Assembly (NCBI GenBank): GCA_964591665.1
Contig: CAZQCV010000003.1
Span: forward strand, 1 to 43,172
DNA length: 43,172 nucleotides
Source of the DNA: CAZQCV01 sp964591665
GTDB taxonomy: Bacteria; Patescibacteriota; Minisyncoccia; Phycocordibacterales; UBA9973
Direction of reading: 5' to 3'
Made by a program: the position numbers and the translations under genes. The notes beneath the pieces were generated by a model. It worked only from the letters and a program-made list of their open reading frames with translations, made no database searches and had not been told where the DNA came from. Positions 7,942 to 16,143 of this stretch are shown one piece after another (the first letter of the stretch is position 1; the number at the start of each line of letters is the position of its first letter).

Positions 7942-8565
7942 ATGGTCACATTAGGACAATTTTATCTCACTGATAGTGTTCCTACTGAAGCACACAGGCA
8001 AATTATAAAAAATGCCGCAGAGCGTTTTTTTCTTTTTTCTTATGGAAAGTGCGGTGTAGATGAAGCGCGAGGATTACGAGCACTCTTTGAGGGTGTTACG
8101 CCTTCAGAGACCGTTGTGTTTCTTATTGTTGTTGCATCACTTACCGATGAGGCCCAAAACGCACTTCTAAAAATAATGGAAGAATTACCTAAAAACATTT
8201 CTGTGATAGTTTCTGTTCCAAATATTTCTGCTCTTTTGCCAACACTTATATCACGTGCACAATTTTTATTGCTTGAGGGTAATGACGAGAAAAAAGATGT
8301 AGATACCTTTTTACATATGACGTACAGTGAGAGATTGGTCTTTATTGCGAAGCTTACTGATACAAAAAAATATGAAGATACTGCAACTATGCGAAAAGAA
8401 GTAAAACACTTTTTGCGCCAAGTACAAGCAAAAATGTCTAGTGATATAGATCCTACGCTTACAAAGCTTTTTTATACGGTTTATACACTCCTAGATGCTG
8501 ATGCTAGCCATGTAAAAAGTATTCTTGAGTATTTTGCACTCAGCGTTCCATATGATAGTATGTAA
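7942..8565 (+). CDS. DNA polymerase III delta-prime-like subunit, truncated
   Basis: A 207-residue protein with the conserved second half of a clamp-loader AAA+ domain: SLTDEAQNALLKIMEELP and a following TLISRAQ that matches the delta-prime/tau SRC motif, with Ala replacing Cys. No Walker A loop is present; the N-terminus begins directly with a short strand and a recombinase-like core. Normal delta-prime is about 330 residues, so the N-terminal subdomain and C-terminal collar are much reduced. It probably serves as the non-ATPase wrench subunit of the sliding-clamp loader. It sits between mreB and frr in one transcription unit. Confidence 0.65.
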   Translation: MVTLGQFYLTDSVPTEAHRQIIKNAAERFFLFSYGKCGVDEARGLRALFEGVTPSETVVFLIVVASLTDEAQNALLKIMEELPKNISVIVSVPNISALLPTLISRAQFLLLEGNDEKKDVDTFLHMTYSERLVFIAKLTDTKKYEDTATMRKEVKHFLRQVQAKMSSDIDPTLTKLFYTVYTLLDADASHVKSILEYFALSVPYDSM

Positions 8566-8570
8566 TCTAT

Positions 8571-9113
8571 ATGGCATATAACTTTTCATCGACAAAAGAA
8601 TCTTTTTCAAAAATTATAGAATGGCTTAAAGGGGAGTATAATCAACTTCATACTGGTCGCGCTACGCCTATGGTGCTCGATTCTATTGGTATTGACGCAT
8701 ATGGGTCATACCAGCCTATAAAAAACGTTGCTTCTATTAGTACTGAAGATGCGCGAACTATTCGTGTTGTTCCTTGGGACAAGAGTCATATTAAAGATAT
8801 CGAACGTGCTATTAGTGTTGCTGATATCGGACTCTCTGTTGCTTCAGACGATCAAGGACTCCGAGTGATTTTCCCAATGCTCACTACAGAAAATCGTCAA
8901 AAACTTGTAAAAGTTCTAAAAGAAAAGTTAGAAGACGCACGTATTGCTATTCGTAAAGCTCGTGAAGAAGCTGTCGATGAAATAAAGGCAGCAGCACTTC
9001 CAGAAGATGACGCTTTCAGTGCAAAAGAAGAACTTCAAAAAATAGTTACCGATTTTAATAATCAACTCGAGTCACTTTTTGAAAGAAAAGAAGAAGAGGT
9101 GATGACACAATAA
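8571..9113 (+). CDS. frr: Ribosome recycling factor
   Basis: A 180-residue protein that with EF-G splits post-termination ribosomes. Family features are LHTGRATPMVLDSI near residue 25, the central beta domain with PIKNVASIS and RVVPWDKS, and the C-terminal helix pair VKVLKEKLEDARIAIRKAR. Length is typical (about 185). It starts 6 bp after the clamp-loader-like gene and 4 bp before the M50 protease gene, with no Shine-Dalgarno site. Confidence 0.96.
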   Translation: MAYNFSSTKESFSKIIEWLKGEYNQLHTGRATPMVLDSIGIDAYGSYQPIKNVASISTEDARTIRVVPWDKSHIKDIERAISVADIGLSVASDDQGLRVIFPMLTTENRQKLVKVLKEKLEDARIAIRKAREEAVDEIKAAALPEDDAFSAKEELQKIVTDFNNQLESLFERKEEEVMTQ

Positions 9114-9117
9114 CAAC

Positions 9118-10215
9118 ATGTCTATTATACTTTTTCTTATTATACTTTTTGTACTTGTCTTGGCCCACGAATGGGGACACTATATAACAGCTAAGTTCTT
9201 TAAAATGCCCGTCGAAGAATTCGGTTTTGGATTTCCTCCACGTGCAATGAAACTTTTTAAACGAGGCGAAACACTCTTTACGCTAAACTGGCTTCCTTTG
9301 GGTGGTTTTGTGAAAATTACTGGTGAAGATCCGCTTGCTGAGAGAGACAACAACCCGCGACTGTTCTCAAATCAACCGTGGTATGCACAGGCTATCGTGC
9401 TCTGTGCTGGTGTATTTATGAATTTTATTCTCGCATGGTTTCTTATTTCTGGTTCATATGTAGTTGGGTCTCCAACTGCATATAGTGAAATCAAAGCAGA
9501 GAATCGTGCAAACACTCTTCCTGAGCTTACTATTATTCAAGTACTTCCAGATAGTCCTGCAGAGAAACAAGGTCTTATGCTTGGTGATGTCGTTACCAAA
9601 GTTTGTAACGAATCAGGAAGTTGTCCTGTAAATGCAAACACTACTCGTGATGATTTGATCTCGTTTATTCGTGCTACCGGTGAACGTCCTTTGACATTTA
9701 CGGTGACTCGACAGAAAGATACTAAAGAAATCACGGTAACTCCAAAAATCGAAACTGATACAGCGATGATCGGTGTGATGGTAGAGCAGGTTGCGCTACA
9801 GAAATTGCCGATAGGTGAAGCATTGTTTGAAGGTTTTAAAGCAACCTATTCGATTTCCTATCTTATTTTAAAAACATTTGTAAACCTTATAACTGACACA
9901 CTTCATGGTACCGCAGATATAAAAAATCTCACCGGACCAATAGGACTTGTAAGCTCTGTCGGTAGTGCATACCACGTAGGGATTGGTTACTTGATATCTC
10001 TCACTGCTCTTATCTCATTAAATCTTGCTGTTATTAACCTTGTTCCATTCCCAGCGCTTGATGGAGGACGACTGCTTATTGTTATTATCGAAGCAATTTT
10101 ACGCAAAAAAATAGCTCCGAAGTTTATCGGAGCATTGAATACTATTGGTTTCTTTTTGCTTATAGGTCTGATGTTACTTGTCTCGTATCACGACGTTGTT
10201 CGACTTATAAAATAA
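9118..10215 (+). CDS. rseP: RseP-type site-2 membrane metalloprotease (M50)
   Basis: A 365-residue intramembrane zinc protease. The active-site HEWGH is at residues 17-21 in the first transmembrane helix; the third ligand lies in the C-terminal motif FPALDGGRLL. A PDZ domain occupies about residues 130-225 (LPDSPAEKQGLMLGD). At least four membrane helices are visible. The family cleaves anti-sigma factors or other membrane proteins within the bilayer; the substrate here is unknown and no RseA or sigma-E gene is nearby. Last gene of the mreB-frr run. Confidence 0.9.
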   Translation: MSIILFLIILFVLVLAHEWGHYITAKFFKMPVEEFGFGFPPRAMKLFKRGETLFTLNWLPLGGFVKITGEDPLAERDNNPRLFSNQPWYAQAIVLCAGVFMNFILAWFLISGSYVVGSPTAYSEIKAENRANTLPELTIIQVLPDSPAEKQGLMLGDVVTKVCNESGSCPVNANTTRDDLISFIRATGERPLTFTVTRQKDTKEITVTPKIETDTAMIGVMVEQVALQKLPIGEALFEGFKATYSISYLILKTFVNLITDTLHGTADIKNLTGPIGLVSSVGSAYHVGIGYLISLTALISLNLAVINLVPFPALDGGRLLIVIIEAILRKKIAPKFIGALNTIGFFLLIGLMLLVSYHDVVRLIK

Positions 10216-10245
10216 AATTTTATAAGAGCACTGTCAAATAAACGC

Positions 10246-10274
10246 TTGCGCTTGTTTTGTTTTTATGCTATTTT
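10246..10274 (+). promoter_or_regulatory. Promoter of typA
   Basis: TTGCGC (10246-10251), a 17-bp spacer and TATTTT (10269-10274), with TGC just before the -10. The expected leader is about 57 nt, unusually long for this window, and contains a hairpin. Confidence 0.6.
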
Positions 10275-10285
10275 AAAGAAAGTTT

Positions 10286-10310
10286 AAAGACAGCAATTGC
10301 CGTCTTTTTT
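10286..10310 (+). terminator. Terminator-like hairpin in the typA leader
   Basis: AAAGAC (10286-10291) pairs with GTCTTT (10302-10307) around GCAATTGC, itself self-complementary, followed by more T. It lies downstream of the predicted typA start site, so it looks like an attenuator; alternatively it ends the rseP transcript. Confidence 0.5.
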
Positions 10311-10337
10311 GTTTACTAACCCTTAAGCATCATAATT

Positions 10338-12125
10338 ATGGAAATTCGCAATATTGCAATTATCGCACACGTGGACCACGGCAAAACGACACTCACTGAT
10401 AAGCTCATGGAGCAATGTGGTATGACTGATGGAAACGTGAGTATGGATTCAAACGCACTTGAACAAGAGCGTGGTATCACTATTTACTCGAAAAATACTT
10501 CTGTTCAGTACAAAGGCACAAAAATAAATATTGTTGATACACCTGGTCACGCTGATTTTGGATCAGAAGTTGAACGCGTGCTTCGTGCAATTGACTCGGT
10601 GTTACTTCTTGTAGATGCACAAGAAGGTCCAATGCCACAAACTCGTTTTGTGCTTAAAAAATCATTAGAGCTTGGACTCAAACCTATTCTTGTTATAAAC
10701 AAAATTGACAAACCAGCTGCCGATCCAGACCGTGTTCATGAAGAAGTACTCGAACTCTTTCTTGAGCTTGGCGCAAACGACGAACAGATAGACTTTACAA
10801 CTGTGTATGCAATCGGACGCGAAGGTATTGCAAAGAGAAATCTATCTGATGAGTCAAAAGATCTTACGCCACTACTTGATGTAGTGCTCGAACAAGTTCC
10901 TCTTGCTTCTGGAAAAGAAGGTGAACCATTCCAAGCACAAGTATTTAACCTTGGATATGATACGTTCATGGGTCGTCTTGCTATTTGTCGTATTTACCAA
11001 GGTTCAGTCTCGGTAAACCAAAACGTGCTTGTAAAAAATACAAATGGAACTTCTCGTTCTGCAAGACTTACTAAGATTTTTAGTTTTGATGGTATTACTA
11101 AAAAAGAAGTCACTACCGCAACAGCAGGTGATATTGTGCTCGTCGCAGGTATTGCTGACGTATATATCGGAGAAACACTTTGCGCAGATGAAAATGTACC
11201 TATACTTCCAGCTATCGGTATTGATGAACCAACAATTTCTCTCCAATTTCTGGTTAATGATTCTCCTTTTGCTGGTAAAGAGGGTAAGTTTGTCACATCA
11301 CGACAAATTCGTGATCGTCTAGAACGCGAACTACAGATTAACGTGGGACTTAAAGTTGATTTTGATTCAGATGCATTCTTTACTGTCTATGGTCGTGGTG
11401 AACTACACATTGCAGTGCTTCTCGAAACCATGCGACGTGAAGGTTATGAACTACAGGTTTCTCAGCCACGCGTAATCTTTAAAGAAGAAAATGGCGTAAA
11501 ACTTGAACCATACGAAGAGGTTACTGTAGACGTACCTTCAGAAAGTTCTGGTGCTGTCATCGAAAAGCTTACCAAGCGTCGTGGACTCATGCAAAACATG
11601 CAAGAGAAAGATGGTATCGTCCGTGTTATTTTTGAGATACCAACTCGTGGACTTCTTGGATACCGCAACCAATTTGTGGTTGACACAAAAGGTGAAGGAC
11701 TTATCTCATCACGATTTATTGGATTTAAAGAACATGCAGGTGAAATCAAGAAACGTGATGTTGGCTCTATGACTTCTATGATTTCAGGTATGGCAGTATC
11801 GTTTGCCCTTTGGAATCTTCAAGACCGAGGAACATTGTATATTGATCACGGTGCACAAGTGTACGAAGGTATGGTTATCGGTAACACTGCAAAAGGTGAT
11901 GAACTCGCGGTAAATCCAATTAAAGGTAAACAACTTACTAACATGCGGGCGTCTGGTTCTGACGAATCTATATATCTTAAGCCACCGTTTGTGCTTACGA
12001 TTGAACGTGGGTTAGAAATTATGAATGATGATGAGTATCTTGAGGTCACACCGCTCTCAGTACGCCTACGAAAGAAGTTCCTTACTGAACAAGAACGTGC
12101 AAAAAACAACCGGAAAGCCGACTAA
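10338..12125 (+). CDS. typA: Ribosome-associated GTPase TypA/BipA
   Basis: A 595-residue translational GTPase of the EF-G family that binds ribosomes and supports 50S assembly and stress adaptation. The G1 motif AHVDHGKTT is at residues 10-18, G2 in RGITI, G3 in DTPGHADFG and G4 in NKIDKP. Domain II, two alpha-beta domains and the BipA-specific C-terminal domain follow. The length matches BipA (about 600) and is too short for EF-G. It has its own promoter and is followed, after 117 bp, by a separate promoter for the next gene. Confidence 0.96.
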   Translation: MEIRNIAIIAHVDHGKTTLTDKLMEQCGMTDGNVSMDSNALEQERGITIYSKNTSVQYKGTKINIVDTPGHADFGSEVERVLRAIDSVLLLVDAQEGPMPQTRFVLKKSLELGLKPILVINKIDKPAADPDRVHEEVLELFLELGANDEQIDFTTVYAIGREGIAKRNLSDESKDLTPLLDVVLEQVPLASGKEGEPFQAQVFNLGYDTFMGRLAICRIYQGSVSVNQNVLVKNTNGTSRSARLTKIFSFDGITKKEVTTATAGDIVLVAGIADVYIGETLCADENVPILPAIGIDEPTISLQFLVNDSPFAGKEGKFVTSRQIRDRLERELQINVGLKVDFDSDAFFTVYGRGELHIAVLLETMRREGYELQVSQPRVIFKEENGVKLEPYEEVTVDVPSESSGAVIEKLTKRRGLMQNMQEKDGIVRVIFEIPTRGLLGYRNQFVVDTKGEGLISSRFIGFKEHAGEIKKRDVGSMTSMISGMAVSFALWNLQDRGTLYIDHGAQVYEGMVIGNTAKGDELAVNPIKGKQLTNMRASGSDESIYLKPPFVLTIERGLEIMNDDEYLEVTPLSVRLRKKFLTEQERAKNNRKAD

Positions 12126-12169
12126 AATATCCTTGAAAGACAGCATATTTAAGATCTGTCAATAAAGAC

Positions 12170-12198
12170 TTGCCAAATTATAGGGTATATGGTACTAT
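12170..12198 (+). promoter_or_regulatory. Promoter of the sigma-4/HARE-HTH gene
   Basis: TTGCCA (12170-12175), a 17-bp spacer and TACTAT (12193-12198). The leader would be about 38 nt, one of the few long ones here. A weak 5-bp hairpin (12139-12160) lies just upstream. Confidence 0.65.
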
Positions 12199-12242
12199 CT
12201 AATTAGTTATCGACTTTAGTAGTCTAAAATTATTAAACACAA

Positions 12243-13271
12243 ATGCCAAAACTTTCTTTTAAACCAAAACAAGTGACAAAAAAGATTTTGTCACCACTAC
12301 AGGACCGAGCATACGATGTACTTGTTAATCGTTTCGGCCTCGGAGATACAGATGAACGTAAAACCTTAGAAGCAATCGGAGATACTTATGGTATTACCCG
12401 TGAACGTGTACGACAAATAGAAAGTGCAGCGCTTGCAGCTATTAGAAAATCAGAAGATTACAAAAATGAACAGCCCGTCTTTGCTGAGCTCAAAGAGATC
12501 ATCACACGACTTGGTTCATTGGTTTCAGAAGATGAACTTCTTGATACTATTGCCAAAGACAAAACTACTCAAAATCATATCCATTTCTATCTTGTTCTCG
12601 GTGATGAATTTAATAAACACAAAGAAGACGATCATTTTTCAAGTCGTTGGAATGTTGATCAAGCGCTTTCTGATCTCGTTCACACTGCGATTAAAAAACT
12701 TTATGAAGGTTTTTCTGATGACGAACTAGTTCCAGAGGCTGACATGATTAGTCGTTTTCTCAATCAGCTCAAAGATATCTCAGAAGAATATCGCAATGAA
12801 GAAATCGCTCGACGTTGGCTTAATCTATCAAAGAAACTTTCTCGTAATCCACTTGGTGAATGGGGAAAGACTGAGGCGTCTGGTGTAAAAACACGCGGCA
12901 TAAAAGATTTTGCATATTTAGTTATGCGTAAACACGGTTCACCAATGCATTTCCGTGAAGTTGCAAAAGCAATTGAAAGTACTTTCGGCAAAAAAACACA
13001 TGTTGCTACTTGTCATAATGAACTTATAAAAGACAAACGTTTTGTACTTGTGGGACGAGGTATCTATGCTTTACAAGAATGGGGATATAAAACAGGAGTA
13101 GTACGTGATGTGATTCGTGATATCATAAAAAAAGATGGTCCAATGTCAAAAGAAGATATCATCGATCGTGTTATGAAAGAACGCTATCTGAAGAAAAATA
13201 CAATTTTGGTTAATCTACAAAATCCAAAATATTTTAAGAAAAATAAACAAGGTCTCTACGCTATTGCATAA
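12243..13271 (+). CDS. Sigma-70 region 4-like / HARE-HTH DNA-binding protein
   Basis: A 342-residue protein. Residues 18-70 look like sigma-70 region 4, including a helix-turn-helix with ITRERVRQIE, the segment that in sigma factors contacts the -35 box. There is no region 2, so it cannot be a normal sigma factor. After a helical middle (80-210), residues about 219-279 and 286-342 each resemble a HARE-HTH winged helix (as in RNA polymerase delta subunit), both ending in a GxGxYAL-like or GLYAIA strand. A transcription regulator or polymerase-associated factor is inferred. It is monocistronic, with its own promoter and strong terminator. Confidence 0.75.
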   Translation: MPKLSFKPKQVTKKILSPLQDRAYDVLVNRFGLGDTDERKTLEAIGDTYGITRERVRQIESAALAAIRKSEDYKNEQPVFAELKEIITRLGSLVSEDELLDTIAKDKTTQNHIHFYLVLGDEFNKHKEDDHFSSRWNVDQALSDLVHTAIKKLYEGFSDDELVPEADMISRFLNQLKDISEEYRNEEIARRWLNLSKKLSRNPLGEWGKTEASGVKTRGIKDFAYLVMRKHGSPMHFREVAKAIESTFGKKTHVATCHNELIKDKRFVLVGRGIYALQEWGYKTGVVRDVIRDIIKKDGPMSKEDIIDRVMKERYLKKNTILVNLQNPKYFKKNKQGLYAIA

Positions 13272-13274
13272 AGA

Positions 13275-13311
13275 GCATAAAACCCTTCTCGAAATGAGAA
13301 GGGTTTTATGC
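13275..13311 (+). terminator. Intrinsic terminator abutting the next -10 box
   Basis: A 16-bp perfect stem (13275-13290 with 13296-13311), loop GAAAT, with TTTT in the right arm. The next base begins TATATT (13312-13317), the probable -10 of the Gmad2-like gene, so the hairpin occupies the place of its -35 region. Confidence 0.85.
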
Positions 13312-13317
13312 TATATT
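13312..13317 (+). promoter_or_regulatory. -10 box of the Gmad2-like gene
   Basis: TATATT ends 6 nt before the ATG at 13324, predicting a leaderless message. No -35 box is seen because the region is filled by the terminator hairpin. Confidence 0.45.
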
Positions 13318-13323
13318 TGATCT

Positions 13324-13785
13324 ATGAAATACAGCCAAAAAGGTTTTGTGGAAATAGTTTTGATTATACTCGGTGTGTTGTTGAGTCTTTTTGCTATTGG
13401 TTTTTTCCGAGAAGATCAAACCACCAATAGATATGTTCCGAATTATCAAACAACTGCAAACTTAGATTGTGGCTTGACTGTATATACTCCAGAGACCAAT
13501 CGTGTTGTTTCTAATCCTTTACTTCTTGATGGTTTTGTAAATGGCTGTGGTTGGGATGAAGTACATGGCTCTCTTGGTACGGTGCGTGTGGTGTCAGACA
13601 CCGGTGTTGTACTCGTTATGTCAAAATTGCAAAGAACCGATACTGACGGTAAACTTCCATACCATTTTAATACAAAACTTTCTCTGCCTATCGGGCGTCT
13701 TACTCGAAAAGGTTCCGTCATTATCTCAAATGATTTGCCTGGTCCGCAGTTACGAACAAAAGTTATCCCTGTTTCTTTTTGGTAA
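13324..13785 (+). CDS. Membrane-anchored Gmad2-like (Ig-fold) protein
   Basis: A 153-residue protein with one N-terminal transmembrane helix (about residues 8-26) and an outward domain resembling Gmad2, an immunoglobulin-like fold found in spore-germination and cell-surface proteins. The matching features are VVSNPLLLDGFVNG at the domain start, a DTGVVL strand in the middle and KGSVIISNDLPG near the end. Two cysteines (in LDCGL and NGCGW) could form a disulphide. Probable role is at the cell surface; no enzymatic motif is visible. The next gene begins 45 bp downstream. Confidence 0.6.
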   Translation: MKYSQKGFVEIVLIILGVLLSLFAIGFFREDQTTNRYVPNYQTTANLDCGLTVYTPETNRVVSNPLLLDGFVNGCGWDEVHGSLGTVRVVSDTGVVLVMSKLQRTDTDGKLPYHFNTKLSLPIGRLTRKGSVIISNDLPGPQLRTKVIPVSFW

Positions 13786-13813
13786 TTCGCTATACGAAAT
13801 TATTTTGTTGTAG

Positions 13814-13819
13814 TATACT
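13814..13819 (+). promoter_or_regulatory. -10 box of the 429-residue membrane protein gene
   Basis: TATACT ends 10 nt before the ATG at 13830; a very short leader of about 4 nt is expected. No clear -35 box. Confidence 0.4.
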
Positions 13820-13829
13820 TGTATAAGAT

Positions 13830-15119
13830 ATGGGAAGTGATATATTCATCGGAGTTATTGGTTTCATCATCAGTATTATTTCTAGTACTGCTTTTATTTG
13901 GGGTCCTTTACTTCTTGGATGGTTTTGTTTTTTCTTATGGCACCATTATGTCGAAGAACGATTTATTGGCGGAATAGAATGGTCTGTGCTTGAAGTGCAT
14001 ATTCCACGAGAAATGGATAAATCACCACTTGCTATGCAACTCTTTATTACGAACGCACTTTATCACAAAAGTGGTAAAGGTGTTTGGGAAACATACTGGC
14101 AGGGTGCGGTGCACTTTTGGTTTTCGTTAGAGATGGCTTCGATAGATGGCAGATTTCACTTTTTTATTCGTACGCCTTCTCGTCTAAAACACCTTGTAGA
14201 GACACAGCTTTATGCGCAATATCCTCAAGTGAAAGTCGAGGAAGTTCCTGATTATACAGAAGTGATTCCAAAGTATCGACACGATGGTGGTTGGTATCTC
14301 TGGGGTTGTGATTTTACTGCAGAAGGTGATGACGCGCTTCCTATTAAGACTTTTGCTGATTTTGGACTTGATAAGCTTGATCTCAAAGAGCAGTATAAAA
14401 TTGATCCGCTTACACCGACACTTGAATTCTTGGGTTCACTGCAGCGTGGCGAGCAACTCTGGATTCAAATCATCATTCGTTTTACAAAAAAGCAGTATCC
14501 TGGGCCACATGGGCATAAGGTTGATTTTTACGATCATTCTGACATTTTTCTTGATGAGATGCTTGAAATGTTTAAGAACAAAAAGCTCCGTGATGACGGA
14601 AGTGAATACATGGAAATTCGTGTACCAGATACTATAAAAGATACTGTACTTGCAATTAAAGACAAAACCAGTGAGCTTGCATTCGATACGGTGATCCGCC
14701 TTGTAGTGCTTGGTGATAAAAATTTAGTATCTGCCGAGACTTTTAATAACACTCGACGTGCGTCACGTTTGCTTTTTAGACAATATACCAACCCAAACGA
14801 GAACGCGCTTATTCGTATAAATTCAACTCAGTATGACTCTACATGGGCAGATCCAACAGGAAGACTATTGGAAAAAATGAAACACAGACATCTTACGTAC
14901 TACAAATTGAGAACTGCATTTTATCCACCATTACTGATGTCTTTTGATTTCCCTGCACCGCTCACGTGGTTTTTCCCATCGTATCGACCAAAAGTCTTTG
15001 TTTTAAACACAGAAGAACTCGCAACTATTTATCACTTCCCAGGTCTTGTTTCTGGTTCACCAGCGTTTAAACGTATCGAATCAAAAACTGCAAAACCTCC
15101 TGCAAATTTACCTTTTTAA
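13830..15119 (+). CDS. Conserved membrane-anchored protein of unknown function
   Basis: A 429-residue protein with a hydrophobic N-terminus (about residues 5-42, one or two membrane helices) and a soluble remainder. The segment WFSLEMASIDGRFHFFIRTP followed by LVETQLYAQYP resembles, from memory, the non-ATPase N-terminal part of type IV secretion-like ATPases common in Patescibacteria. Here no Walker motif follows, so it would be a stand-alone version. No characterised function is recognised. It has its own -10 and reads into mltG, 3 bp downstream, which suggests an envelope role. Confidence 0.55.
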   Translation: MGSDIFIGVIGFIISIISSTAFIWGPLLLGWFCFFLWHHYVEERFIGGIEWSVLEVHIPREMDKSPLAMQLFITNALYHKSGKGVWETYWQGAVHFWFSLEMASIDGRFHFFIRTPSRLKHLVETQLYAQYPQVKVEEVPDYTEVIPKYRHDGGWYLWGCDFTAEGDDALPIKTFADFGLDKLDLKEQYKIDPLTPTLEFLGSLQRGEQLWIQIIIRFTKKQYPGPHGHKVDFYDHSDIFLDEMLEMFKNKKLRDDGSEYMEIRVPDTIKDTVLAIKDKTSELAFDTVIRLVVLGDKNLVSAETFNNTRRASRLLFRQYTNPNENALIRINSTQYDSTWADPTGRLLEKMKHRHLTYYKLRTAFYPPLLMSFDFPAPLTWFFPSYRPKVFVLNTEELATIYHFPGLVSGSPAFKRIESKTAKPPANLPF

Positions 15120-15122
15120 TCT

Positions 15123-16142
15123 ATGAATCAAGATTACTTTATTTTTCCTGAAAGACAATCGGGTGGTATAGCTCTTACCCCTAAAAAAACTTTGTGGTTT
15201 ACCAAAATCTTAGGAACTGGTCTTTTGGCGGTTGTTTGTTTTGCATTGTATTTTTTATACACATTTTCTCTTTCTATACCAACAACCTTCCCGCAAGATA
15301 CATACTACGAAATAAAAAAAGGTGAATCTCTACAAACTATTTCTCGTGACTTAGAAGCTCAAGGGTATATCACTTCGGCAAGCTTATTTTATTATGCAGG
15401 TCGTGTACTTGCACTCGGTGGATTTGTTTCAGGAGAATATTATTTAAAACAGCCACAAAATATGTATCAATTGTTGAAAATTTTTTCATCTGGTTCGTAT
15501 GGATACGTTCCCGTTAAGATTACCGTTCCAGAAGGGTATACCAACAAACAAATTGCAACGCTGTGTACTAAACTTCTTGGGAATTGCAGCGAGGTAGATT
15601 TCATGACACAAACGAAACGGCTTGAAGGGTATCTTTTCCCAGCAACGTACATATTCTCTCCAAACACGAATACTGAAAAAGTTATAGAGAAGATGATTGA
15701 AACGTATTACAAACGTACTGCTGATCTGAGAACACAATTTGCTGATACTGGGCTTTCAGAAAAAGATATCCTTACACTTGCTTCAATTATTGAACGGGAA
15801 GCAGGTACAGAAGAAGAAAAGCCTGTGATTGCGGGAATTCTCCTTAAGAGATTAGAGAATAATCAATTACTACAAGTCGATGCACCTTTTTTGTATGTAT
15901 ATGGTAAAGCGAGCAAGGATCTTTCTCGAGAGGACTTGAGAACGGATTCTCCTTATAATACATATCTCTACAAAGGCTTACCGCCAACTCCAATCGGAAA
16001 TCCTGGACTATCTTCAATTGAAGCCGTAGTTAATCCAAAAGAATCTCCATATTATTTTTACTTACACGGAAATGACGGAAAAATACATTATGCAATAACG
16101 TATGTGGAGCACTTGAATAATAAAAAGTTATACATTAAATAA
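15123..16142 (+). CDS. mltG: Endolytic murein transglycosylase MltG
   Basis: A 339-residue YceG-family enzyme that cuts nascent glycan strands and sets their length. A single transmembrane helix (about 26-50) anchors it. A LysM-like segment (KKGESLQTISRDLEAQG) follows, and the catalytic glutamate is E224 in SIIEREAG. The C-terminal motifs LQVDAPFLYVYGK and YNTYLYKGLPPTPIGNPG are intact. The length is normal. It overlaps neither neighbour; the exonuclease gene starts after 1 bp. Together with mreB, ftsA and ftsZ it shows that this organism has a peptidoglycan wall. Confidence 0.95.
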   Translation: MNQDYFIFPERQSGGIALTPKKTLWFTKILGTGLLAVVCFALYFLYTFSLSIPTTFPQDTYYEIKKGESLQTISRDLEAQGYITSASLFYYAGRVLALGGFVSGEYYLKQPQNMYQLLKIFSSGSYGYVPVKITVPEGYTNKQIATLCTKLLGNCSEVDFMTQTKRLEGYLFPATYIFSPNTNTEKVIEKMIETYYKRTADLRTQFADTGLSEKDILTLASIIEREAGTEEEKPVIAGILLKRLENNQLLQVDAPFLYVYGKASKDLSREDLRTDSPYNTYLYKGLPPTPIGNPGLSSIEAVVNPKESPYYFYLHGNDGKIHYAITYVEHLNNKKLYIK

Positions 16143-16143
16143 T

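Noticed and set aside
12126..12242. Terminator after typA
   Set aside because: Only a 5-bp stem (GACAG/CTGTC) with no T run; too weak to call.
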